Source: Scytalidium lignicola
Lineage: Eukaryota > Ascomycota > Leotiomycetes
Reading direction: 5' to 3'
Assembly: GCA_002812745.2 (NCBI GenBank)
Contig: NCSJ02000311.1
Location: 1 to 50,780 of the forward strand
DNA length: 50,780 nt
Part shown: positions 1-11,081 of the stretch, piece after piece
Position numbering within the stretch: the stretch's first letter is position 1
Layout: every line of letters starts with the position of its first letter
Position numbers and translations under genes: made by a program
Notes under the pieces: generated by a model
Seen by the model: the letters and a program-made list of their open reading frames with translations, nothing else
Told to the model about the DNA's origin: nothing
Databases searched by the model: none

Positions 1-270
1 CAAGTAAAAAAATGTTAAAATAAGCACTAGTTAAAATAAATGTTAATCTTAAATAGATATTNAATAGAAAAAATAATAACAATATTATATTTAATGTTAT
101 TCTTATCAAATATACTAAATAAAGTAATACAAGTATTACTTNTTTTATACAAGAAGTTTTAAAACTTTGAAAATATTAACTAGAAATATAAATATATACT
201 ATATATTAATAAGTGTTAAGAGNAAAGATAAACTATTTAAACAAGTAGTTTTAAAAATAATAATACTTAT

Positions 271-526
271 TAGACTAATTAAACTGTTACATTAGACTAT
301 AGTCTAGTCCAGACAAGATTATAAACTACATAATCTTATTTGTAAAAAATTAAGTAAAATTATAACTTATAATCTAATTTAAATAAAACTGTAAGTTATA
401 CAGTCTAGTCTTAAAATTTTAACTTTAAACTGTAAACTGTATAGTTTAAACTGTACAATCTACAGTCTGAAAACAGTCCTTACAAAACTTATAGTCTAGT
501 CTAGTCTAGACTGATCAGCTAATCTA
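271..526 (+). mobile_element. hAT-like MITE, copy 1 (internally deleted, heavily mutated)
   Basis: A 256-bp element starting TAGACTAATTAAAC and ending GCTAATCTA, flanked by a perfect 8-bp direct duplication ATACTTAT (263-270 and 527-534). An 8-bp duplication and short terminal inverted repeats point to the hAT superfamily. It aligns in the same orientation with the copy at 1643-2062 and inversely with the one at 19887-20304, but lacks roughly 160 bp of the interior. Nearly every difference from the GC-rich copy is a C-to-T or G-to-A transition. It has no coding capacity, so an outside transposase must have moved it. Confidence 0.8.
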
Positions 527-1642
527 ATACTTATACTTATTATTAAAGTAAAATTATTATTTATCTTTATAAGATAAAGATTAAAATATGTTAAATAAAA
601 ATAAAAATTAAACTAATTAAGATTATTAATAATGTGATTAATAGCATTTGTATTTACAATCTATTAATTGTGTATAAATATAAAGAAAGTTATAAGATTA
701 ATAATGATTAAACTAGTAAAGTTAAAGTTAGTAATATTAAAATTAAAATTATTCTTTAAATTAAACTTTTTAAGNTTTATCTTTATTCTTTTTCTTCTTC
801 TTCTTGTTAAATTACTTTACTTTATATTCTTCAAGCTTTTTAAGATGCTTTTAAAAGTAATTAAATTCTTTATAATTATTCTTCTTATAATAATTACATT
901 TAACATCTTTAAAGCTTTTTGAATTGTTTGAATTATTCGAATTAAAATTAGAATTATTATATATAATAATATTAAAAGAGTTAATAATAAAGATGAATTC
1001 ATCAGTAATGTCTTTTATAAGTTGAATAAGTATAAATAACTTCTCAAATTTATTAGTTAAACATTAACATTTAACTTAAATAGGATATTCATTCTTAAGA
1101 CTAGAAATAAAGACAAATTCATAAAGGAGATTCATTTTATTACCTTTAATAACCTTTAAATTAATTATCATTAATTTGAATATAATAATATATATACTTA
1201 TAAAGTTAAAATGATTATACTTAACAAAGATTAACTTAAACAAAAACTTTTATTATAGATTATAACTTTTTCCTTGATATTAAGCTTTTAAAGTATTTTA
1301 AACAAGCTTTATTATATTATAATTCTTAATCAGTAAAGTAACTTTATTATTGATATTAACATTAAAACATATATAAGTTTTAACATTATCTTTGTACTAA
1401 ACTTTCTATTCAAGAGAATTTCCTTTAAAAGGTGAAATAGTATCATTAACATAATCTTTAAAACCTTTAAAATAAAGTAATATTATAATATAAAAGCTTT
1501 AAAAGCTATAATTCTTTAAACTTTTAAGTTTTTAATCTTTTAAAAGAATAATAATATTAAAGTTATCAGTTATATTGAATTAATAACTAAATCTATATAA
1601 GTAAACNAAAAACAAAAAGTATTAATTAATAATTAATATAAA
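527..1642. other. AT-rich spacer, no gene recognised
   Basis: Unassigned AT-rich DNA between two MITE copies. Short open frames here (for example around 668-922 and 817-1002) translate to Leu/Ile/Lys/Phe-rich peptides with no domain and look like composition artefacts. Confidence 0.5.
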
Positions 1643-2062
1643 TAGACTAGCCAGACTATTACATTAGATTGTAGTCTGGTCCAGACAAGACTATAAGCTA
1701 CATAGTTTCATCTGCAAAAAATTAAGCAAGACTATAGCCTTACAGTCTAGTCTAGACTAGACTGTAGAACAGTTTTCATTTTTTGAGTTAGACTAGACTA
1801 TAGTCTGATTTAAATGAAGATTGTAATTCGTTAATATTATTTAAATAAGACAAAAATATATTAAATATAATAACATTTTAGACTATATAGTTTGAGCATA
1901 ATCTGAGTACAATTTGACATTAATATACAGTTTTTATTTTTTAAGCTAAACTAGACTATAATCTCACAGTCTAGTCTTAAAANTTTTTGTACAGTCTACA
2001 GTCTAAGTATAATCCTCACAAAACCTACAGTCTGGTCTAGTCTAGACTGATCAGCCAGTCTA
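1643..2062 (+). mobile_element. hAT-like MITE, copy 2 (full length, RIP-type mutated)
   Basis: A 420-bp element that begins TAGACTAGCCAGAC and ends ATCAGCCAGTCTA. Flanking 8-mers are AATATAAA (1635-1642) and AACATAAA (2063-2070), an 8-bp target duplication with a single C/T mismatch. It aligns over its whole length with the reverse complement of 19887-20304; mismatches are almost all transitions in which that copy has G or C and this one A or T. The interior is rich in AGACTA/TAGTCT inverted repeats, so a transcript would fold strongly. Non-autonomous and non-coding. Confidence 0.85.
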
Positions 2063-2114
2063 AACATAAAAGAAGAAGAGTTAACTTAATTATATTATTA
2101 TTAAAGTGTATAAC

Positions 2115-2303
2115 TGTTAATATACTATTAATATAACATATAGTACATTACTTTATAAGTAATATACTAGTTATATGTTGATGATTAATTAATTATAAAA
2201 GTAATAAGGTAAAACTATAATTTAAAGTTATAACTCTTTATTACTTAATTAGGACTAACTAGTATATGACTGATTATGTCTACATATGATTAGTTTACTA
2301 ACA
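2115..2303 (+). repeat. LTR-like direct repeat, left copy
   Basis: A 189-bp segment bounded by TGTTA and TAACA, the short inverted ends expected of an LTR. It aligns in direct orientation with 10888-11081; the most alike part is the 3' third, around GGACTAACT and the terminal CTAACA. The two copies do not share flanking 5-mers (ATAAC here, CTTAA after the right copy), so they may be two solo LTRs or the ends of one rearranged element about 9 kb long. The alignment was made by eye in AT-rich sequence. Confidence 0.45.
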
Positions 2304-3444
2304 TTAAGACTACTTTGAAAATTGTTAAACTATTGTACAAAAGCTTAAAAAGCTTAAATTTGTTATTTTCTTTTAATTATATATTAATTGTCTATTTAAG
2401 CTTAACTTTAAATTATTACTCAAACTTTATTGTTACTTCTTCTACTTTCTTCATATTTTACTTATTCTACTACTTTCAATTATATTTTATTTGTATTTAC
2501 TAATTGTTTTAAAGTACTTAAAAACTTCTTTTTAGTTATAGAATTAACTGGATTTATAGTTTTTTATATTCATTTAACTTTACAATCTTTTATCACTTGT
2601 ACATTTAGTAAAAGTATATTATATTAATTATCAAATGTTTTTCTTGTATAATTCTTAACTTAATAAAGTAGTTATAAAGTGATTTTGAATCTGTGTAAAA
2701 AGTTAATAAGAAGTTGATCTTTAAGGCTTTATTAATAGTAGATTTAATAGAAGCTCTTATATTAAACTTATAAACTATTCTATAAAGCTTAAAAGTTAAG
2801 ATACTTTAAGTAACTTTTTTACACTTAATTAAGAATTAATATAATATATTTATATTTCTTTTTTTATCTGTTAAAGTTAAAATATATTTAATTTACAAAG
2901 ATAAGTTTTTATTGTTTACAAAGGATACATTTGTAAATACTAGTAATTATAAAGTGTTTTTGTTTAATTTGACAAAGTATAAACTTTTAATAGTATTCTC
3001 AATTTGTTATTATAATTGTTTATTTAAAGTTTTAATGTTTTTTTCATTTGAATTTACAACTTAAGTTATAATTAATAGGTTAAATGTAACTTTTAATTAG
3101 TAAACTGCTATAATATATATTTCTCTTGTATGTTAAACAATATATTATTCTTTAGTNAAAAAGGTTTTAATATATAATTTTATAAGAACTTGTTATATTT
3201 GTCAATTCATTGTTTATAAGCTTTAAGTTATTATATTAATACTTTTAAATAAGGGTAATTTTATTATCTTGTAATTGAATAATACTATTGTTAAACTTAA
3301 AGCTTTTTTCAAAGGTTAAAAGCTTTTATTCTTTAGTTAAAAACTTAGTTTTTTAAAGTTGTACTTACTTTTATTATATAAACTTAAGGTTTTTAACAAA
3401 TAATATATTATCAGTTTAAAGGTTAACAAGGCTAAATAAGTTAT
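2304..3444. other. AT-rich spacer, no gene recognised
   Basis: T-rich relic sequence after the left LTR-like repeat. Overlapping 62- and 65-residue frames at 2315-2627 are hydrophobic and low in complexity; I see no domain and do not call them genes. Confidence 0.45.
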
Positions 3445-3850
3445 TATTGTATAAAAGGTATAAGTTATAAGTAAATTACTTTATTAAAAGTTCTTTAATA
3501 TAGTATAAGTAATAAGTCTTAAACTAGTAATTCCTAGTTTTAAAGACTTTATATAAAAGCTTAATGACTTTTAAAATTAAGTCTTTTTAGAAGTATAATT
3601 GTTAAGTAAGCTTAATAAGTAATTATATATAGAAATTTTAATTCAGTAAAGTTGTTAATTGTGTATAAACTTAAAAAATGTTTTATAAGTATAAATCTAT
3701 AGTTTTACTCTTTATAATTATAATATAAAGAATAATTCTCTAATTAATATATTGAATAGTTAAAGATTAAGTCAAAACTAGTTCNTTTTTCTTTATTATT
3801 GTATACTTGTATTATAAACTTTGATTTCTTGAAAATTGTTATAATTCTTA
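3445..3850 (+). repeat. Long direct repeat, copy 1 (degraded LTR candidate)
   Basis: About 400 bp alignable in the same orientation with about 6215-6640. Matching landmarks are AGTAATAAG followed by AACTAGTAATT (near 3510 and 6290), CATAGAAAT/TATAGAAAT, and the shared ATATAAAGAATAAT (near 3723 and 6495). Differences are mostly C/T and G/A. The spacing of about 2.78 kb with an intervening A-rich strand would suit LTRs of a small or internally deleted retroelement. Ends are approximate and no target duplication was found. Confidence 0.45.
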
Positions 3851-6214
3851 CTATCACAACCTAATAAGTGCTAAAGTAGTAGTTTATGAAGTGTTTATGA
3901 TTACTAAGTGTTAAGTCACATAATAAGTCTTAGTATATAAAGGTATATAAGGATATATGGCTATACAAGTTTATATTAGTCTATATAAGCTGAATTCTTA
4001 AGTATATATAAGAATATACTCTTTAAGCTTTAGTTAAGAACCTTGTGTTTAACCTAAGTTACAACTTTATTATATATACTTGTTTACTATAACTATAAAC
4101 ACCTTACTTTTACATAAACCTTATAAGAGTAACTTAACTTACTTTATATAACTATATTATAAGAAGTCTTATAACATTTTGAATATTATTATATAAAAGC
4201 GAGTTATATTAAACTTGAACAAGTATTAAACAAAGATATAATGATTAGTTAAAAAAAACTTTAAAGAAAATTCTAAAGAAAGTTTAATAAGTAAAAGCTT
4301 AAGTGAAGAAGTTAACTCAAAGGATAAAGCTATGAACTTAATATAAGTTAAATCACCAATTGAATTAATAGTTAGAAGACTTTCAAGAAGACTTCTACTA
4401 AGACTATTAACTTTATTACTTAGACTAGGACTAACAATTATTATAAGCATTGTTAAAAGGTTATCAAGGGAAAAAGTAAGAGTAATTAAACTAGACTTCT
4501 TTTATAAAGATAAGAACAAGTTCAAAGTATATTTAGTATAAACAAGAACATATTTAGTATTAAATAAGCAAGTACTTATAAACAACATATAAAAGGTATT
4601 ATAAACAACATCATACCTTAAAAGAATTATAACAAATTAATTCTAACCCTTCTTGAATAATTACTTCAGTTATGCAAGAGATCTAATTAACAAGGAAACT
4701 TAAAAACTCTTTAATAATTATAATCAATATGTAAAAGAACTTAACAAGTTGTTTAAAGACATTAACAAAGAGAAAAACACAGAATAACATCTTTATCATT
4801 TTAAGCAGATAAGAACTGTTAATAACTATACTATTTTGTTTAGACAATATTCAGTCAAGATAAACTAGAATNAAAAAGGCTTTTATTACATAATATAAAA
4901 GAAGACTAAAGGATAAAATACATGATGAACTATATTAAAGGATACTAATCTTAGACTTAAAGACCTTAATTAATTAGTATATCAAAATCAGAAATCAATT
5001 ATATAAAAAGAAATTAAATNAAAAAAGGATTATCTTACTTTATAAGTAAAAATAACAATCAAACAAAGAAATCTTAACTATAAGGAGATCTTATAAACCT
5101 TAACATAGTCAGAGAAGGAAAACCTTAGAAAGGTAAGAATTAAAAGCTTAAAGGAAAAGAAAATTCATTTAGAATTAACCTTNAAAAAATTAAAAGACTN
5201 AAAAGGNAAAAGAAATTATGTTTTAAATATAAACTTCTTGAGTATTTTACTAGTAATTACAAAGATAAAGAAAAACAGACAATAGTTATAAACATAAGTA
5301 TTATAAGTATTCTTAAACAAGAATCATTATTATTAAGTTATAAAAAAGCTTGAATTAATATACTTAATATAAGGATTTTTAAGAACCTTGAAATATACTT
5401 AAAAGAGAATACTACTAAAAAAGCACTTAATATTAAGGAATAACTCTAATTAAGAGTATATTATCAGATTAGAATTTAATATCTAAGATGTTGAAGAATT
5501 ATATACCTTCTAAAGGAAAGTAATAACAAGATCTTCTAATNAAAAAACTAAAACAACTAGTAAATTATACTACAATTAAGATGACTTAATATTAATTATT
5601 AAAAGAAGTTATAAAATTATCATACTTATTTAAAGTAGATTATAATCACAAGAAATAACATTAAGATTACTTAAGATTAGTAAATAAGACTATTTGTTAA
5701 GATTTAACTAATAAATATTAAACAAGAAAACCTTTAATCAATTTGTTTGGAAAAAACATAAGTTATTAATAAAAACTTAAGTATTTAAGTATAAGATAAA
5801 TAACAATGTCTTAAGTGAAGAGAATTCACCAATAAGAAGTATTAAATAGATACTGAGATTTGTTATAGATCATTATATAATAACAAAAAGAGAAAACAAA
5901 TAAGTTCTTAGATCTTAAAGTAAAAGTAATAATTTTAAATGTTAACAAGATAAATATTAAAGAAATCTAAGAATTAACCTTAAGAATTATAGAAAATGAA
6001 GTAAAAGAAGAGTAATGAAGAAATTAACTATGATCATCAAACATAGTAAATAACTAAGAATAAATTATTAATAATATNAAAAAAAAGAATAACTAGAAAA
6101 TTAAAACTTNAGAACTCTTAACAAAAACATATTANTTTTAAAAGTTGAAATAGTTAAACAAAAGGTTAAAACATTAATAAATTCTAGAATTATAAGAAAT
6201 TTTATAATATTAAA
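3851..6214. other. A-rich interior between direct repeats
   Basis: About 2.4 kb where the plus strand carries clearly more A than T, unlike the T-rich stretch that follows. Such asymmetry often survives RIP in old retroelement coding sequence. The only long frame is 4226-4450 on the minus strand, 74 residues with no recognised domain. No protease, reverse transcriptase, RNase H or integrase motif could be read. Several Ns lie next to A runs. Confidence 0.35.
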
Positions 6215-6640
6215 NGGTTTAGTATTATACAATAAGCAAAGGTTATATGTTAACAGTTTCATAACAAGTACTTTAATATGATAAGAGTAATAAGTTTAGA
6301 ACTAGTAATTTCCAACTTTAAGGACTTTGTAAAGTAGTTTTACAATTTATAAAATTAAACCTTTACAAAGACTAAGTTATTCTATAAGCTTTAAAAGTAA
6401 TCATACATAGAAATCCTAATTCAACAAGATAGTAGACTATACATATACTTGTGAAATATCTTGTAAGTACAAGTTCATGTCTTTATACTCTATGACAATA
6501 ATATAAAGAATAATACATTGGTTAACATGTTAAATAATAAATGATTAGGTTAAAACAAGCTTCTTCTGGTTGTCCTTGTAAGCTTATACTATAAGACATG
6601 ACTTTTTAAAAAGCTTTTTCAATTCCTTTGTTTTTTAATT
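6215..6640 (+). repeat. Long direct repeat, copy 2 (degraded LTR candidate)
   Basis: Partner of the repeat at about 3445-3850. This copy keeps more G and C, for example the stretch near 6560 that reads CTTCTTCTGGTTGTCC where copy 1 has T-rich sequence and an N. Boundaries are by eye. Confidence 0.45.
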
Positions 6641-9600
6641 TTGTTTACAAACTTAACATTGAATATATATATATATTATCAAGTATATCTTAAGGGTTTA
6701 CAGTTTCAAAAACACCCTTTTCAAGTAATTTTGATTTTTCAGCTTAATATAAGGTTACAAATTAGAGTTCTAGTTCTTCATCTTATAAGAAAGCAATGAT
6801 TTCAAGGTATTTACAAGGTCTTCTATGTCTTTACTTTATAAGTAGTACTAGTAGTAAAGTAATAACTATAATCAACTTGTTAAGCTCTTCTTGATACTCT
6901 TCAATAATTATAGTTCTTAACTTTAACTCTAGTAATTCAATTCTATTGATTCCTTTTATAAGTATAAAGTATAATTTCATAACTATTAACCTGAATAGTA
7001 TATTCTTATGTAATAATGCTAATACATATGTTTCTCTGTCTATACTTACAAGCTTGTATAACCTTTCTTAACTTCTATTCTAACTTGTATTTCTTACTCT
7101 TTATATAAGAATATTTGAATTCAATAGTAAGTTGTAAATAATGCTTACATCAAAGTTATTATACATGTTGATTATATCTTGTACTTGTTGTTTTACCTTG
7201 ATTTTACTGATTTCCTTTATAACCTTCTTGATCATCATAGCTTTTTNAGCTTATAGTTAAAGTTAAGGTGTTAAGTTCTAATATATATAAATAAACATTA
7301 TAAACTAATAGTATAAGGACAAGTCCATTAAGTTTTACTGAATTGTTAACAGCTTTAAATACTATTTGTAAAGTTATATCTTTATTAAGATCATAGATTT
7401 CAACTATAATTATTTAATAAACATGTTATATAAGTGTATAATATTGTTTAACATGATTAATTGAGTTATAAGCTTTTATTAAGATTGCTTTTAAGGTTGT
7501 TCTTATAGTTATAATACTTTGTTAAAACTCTTTATTGATGNAAGTTCTTTTTAGTATTAATTATAATTTAGTCTAAAGATCTTAAGTAAGTATTAATTTA
7601 ACAAGCTTGTAAAATGTTCTAAGTATACTTTGTACTAATATTTTAAAGTTATCTATTAGCCTAGTAATATATTCTTTTGTTGATGATATAAAGTATAAAT
7701 TTGCTGTTGATATAAAAAACATTGATAATAATAAAGTACTTAAAGTTAACATCATTTTGTAAGTTAAATCTGAATCTTCTTAATAACTTCTTATAATATT
7801 AACAATGAGCATAAAACTTAATAAGGTATTCTAATATGTCCTTGTTGATATCATAGCTTATATAGTCTAATATGCATTATAATATAATTACTAATAAATA
7901 GTTAAAATGTTAGTATAAGTATTGTAATTCTATATTAATTAAAAAANCAAGAGTTTTCCTTTAGTAAATCAAAAACAAGGGTATATAAAAATATATTCTA
8001 AAATAAAAAGTTATAATCAAATCATTGTATAACTAAAATGCTTTTTTATAAGATAATAAATAAGTTTATAAGGTTGTTAAAATATATGCTTAATTAGTTT
8101 ATATCCATTAAGTATAACAAAAAGAGAGTAGTTGATTTAATTATATAAAATTTAATTTGCTTAATTAGTATATTTATTAGTATAAAACCTATTAAAGTTA
8201 TACTCTTAATTCTGAATTGTATTATCATTATGCCTTTGATTATAATATTCAATATTATAGTTTAGTCTACTTGTTATAAAAGCTTTAAATTAACCATAAC
8301 TAGTTGTAGAGTACTTTATGACTCTTGTATTAATTAAAATTCTATGAAATTATCTTGAATTATACCTTATTAAACTCTTTACATTGTACACTTTNATTTG
8401 TGGTTGTTATGAAGGTTTTTAGGTTAAGTTCTCAAGGGTAATTCTTAATTGTTAATATCTTAATAGTTAGTTAGTGTAAGAAAGTGTTATTAGCTAATTT
8501 TGTAGTAATTAGTATAGTTAATTCTATTGGAAAACTTTTACATAAGATAAAGAATATAGTTGTAATAAAGAATATAGTTTTAAGTTAGTCAAGTTCCTTA
8601 AGGTTTATTTCTACATTATTATAAGTAAATAAGGTCTTGAAAGTAAAGCTTAATTCATCTTTTTTAGAGTTACTTCCTTTATAATCAACAATGTATTGTT
8701 TAAACTATTCGTTGAAATGTTATTTAGAATTACAGATGTTAAGGTTAAATTTACTTATATTTCTAACTTTGAAATGTACTTTCTTTGTATCTTGGTCTTC
8801 TTAAAGGTGTCTCCAAGATTAATACTTTTCCCTTTTGTATATGAAGTATTTTCCTTATGTTTGAGAATGTAAAGTAATATGTTTGGAGCCTTACAAATTG
8901 AATTGTTAGCTTATACCATGATTGGTATAGTAATGATAATTTATAAAGTAGGTTTTATTATTGTGTTCTTATTCCTTTTCTTTTTCATATAATATGATAA
9001 ATGAATGGAGTTTGTTAATAAGTTACCTTAAGTCTCTTGAAATAGTATATCTATACATTGGAGATCTTTAACAAGTAGTAATTAACTTCTTGTAAAGAAT
9101 ATTAGTTGTCTTGTAAGTTGGTTAGAAGTTGTATTAAAGCTTTTAGAGCTTGTTAATGAGCAATTGTACATTCTTAAGTATTATTTTCCTAAGGTTTATA
9201 ACTATAATCAATATTAACGTTGTGCTTTTCTATTCAGTGTAGATTTAACAATGATATGTAAGTCTTTTGTAAAAGTTGTATAAATAGGTATATACTTCTT
9301 TGAATATGTGTTTAACAAAGTTGTTAGTAATAAAATAACCTTTTATTAGCTTTGTTAACATAGTAGAGAACACTTTGATATAAAATTCCTCTAGTAATTC
9401 TACTTGTTCATAATAGTTCTTGAAGATTATCAACTTGTATTTGAAGTTACTAATTGCCTTGTTATACTTCTAGTCTTCTATGTATATTTTGATGATATCA
9501 AAGACTTGTTTTATATATACAAGTCAAGTTGAAAGTGATAGTGATAAACTAAGCTTGTAATTAAGGCTATAGTGTTATTGTAGTTTGTAAAATTGTTATT

Positions 9601-10678
9601 TACTTTGAGGAGTTCTGATAGCACTTGATTCTTAACTTGTAAACATTAAGCTAAGAACTTTAAAGTTAATTCAAGAGTTTGTAAGTTGAATAGTTTTAAG
9701 GAGTATAATAACTGTAAAANGTGATAAGTCCCTTTTGAAGATTATGGAGGGTATCCTTAAGATCCTCTTCGTCTTATACATGTTATTCTTCTTCTTGTAG
9801 TACATCTATGAGAGTCTAAGCAATTGTAATGTTCTTGTTATTATATATTACCTACATACTATTGCAGTAGAAGTAGTTATGTAGGCTTTATAGCTCTTTT
9901 TGAGGAATTGCTCTGAAGTAATCAATAGTAAAGTCCTTGAAATCATCTTAAAACAAGTTTTAAAGGTTTATATTACTTCTTTTATCAAGATAGTATTCAT
10001 AAACCTTGGTTTTCAAGAATTCAAGTTGGTCATTCTTTGTAAGTCTAGTCATTATTCCTCATTTCCATTTTTCAATTTATACTTTTTAATTTACCCTTAT
10101 AATACTCTCTGTTACCCTTATAATGGTTTCTGGTCTGTTTTCTCTTGTATTCCTTGTTATGTCTTTTNGTTTTTACTATGTTTTCTGTTGTTCTTAAGTT
10201 GTACATGTATAGTCTACTGGTATTAGTACAAGGTACTTAATTAGCTGTAAAACAAAGTTGGTTACACATAAGTACAAAGAGTATTTACTCATAAGTAGTA
10301 AACTTTATAGTCATAAAGGCTTAGATAAAAGTTTTTCAAGAGTATAATAGCTTCTTGGTCTTTTTAAACATAAAGTTTTACAAGCTTCTAAAGTTCTCTT
10401 GTATGCTTGTAGAGGCTTGTAATTCCATAATGAAAGTGAAAGTAAGGTGAAAGATCATGGTTTTGATGGCTTGATATGTTGTTTCTAGTCTAAAATGAAA
10501 GATATAAAGAAAGTGATGGTTTTTGAATAGAAATTGATGAAAATGAAAGGTAGAAAAGTGGTTTTTCACATAGAATTAATCAATTGGCTAACTATGCAAC
10601 TTTGTAAGTAGATTGTTTGATGTTCAATTAAACATGTTGTTTTTGGCAAAAACAGGTTTAGCAACAATAGTTATGAAA
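6641..10678. other. T-rich relic sequence, probably old minus-strand element
   Basis: About 4 kb in which T exceeds A on the plus strand, as if a purine-rich coding strand lay on the minus strand. Frames at 9245-9433 (minus), 9900-10226 (plus) and 10378-10569 (minus) are short and without recognisable domains. From about 9,700 on the GC content rises a little and mutation seems milder. It is likely internal sequence of a retroelement whose class I cannot determine. Confidence 0.35.
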
Positions 10679-10863
10679 AGAGACTGCTGAATATCCTACT
10701 GATTAAGTTGTAATTGTTGAATGATTGTTTCTCCTTTTGACTAAGGTAAATTATGACTTTGTAAGAGGACTACTGAATATCTTACTGAACAGGTTGTAAT
10801 CTCCTAAGATTCAGCTTTAAAAGAGGATTACCGAATGTTTTACTGATTAAATGATAATCTCTT
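10679..10863 (+). repeat. Three spaced copies of a ~37-42 bp motif
   Basis: Three related segments begin at 10679, 10764 and 10822. Each runs approximately AGAGGACTACTGAATAT, then CTTACTGA, then a TTGTAATCTC-like end. The differences are partly C/T transitions (ACTGCTG, ACTACTG, ATTACCG). They lie just upstream of the LTR-like repeat at 10888 and may be an internal subrepeat of the same retroelement. Confidence 0.55.
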
Positions 10864-10887
10864 AATCTGTATGTACAAACTGATCAG

Positions 10888-11081
10888 TGTTAATTCACTT
10901 GTAGCACNAAGTACANTACACAATTATACATAATATACTTGTTGTGCTATTCTATAATTGTTGTATGAATAAGAGTAAGAGGGCAAAGTTATAAAAGCTT
11001 TATTTGTTTCTATTACCTAATCAGGACTAACTTACAAGAGCATATGAATATTATGTGTATGTAACCATTATTCTACTAACA
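10888..11081 (+). repeat. LTR-like direct repeat, right copy
   Basis: 194 bp bounded by TGTTA (10888) and TAACA (ends 11081). It is less mutated than its partner at 2115-2303: it keeps CCTAATCAGGACTAACT where the partner has CTTAATTAGGACTAACT. Two Ns fall inside. If both copies belong to one element, that element spans about 9 kb and contains the 3.4-6.6 kb repeat pair as a nested insertion. Confidence 0.45.
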
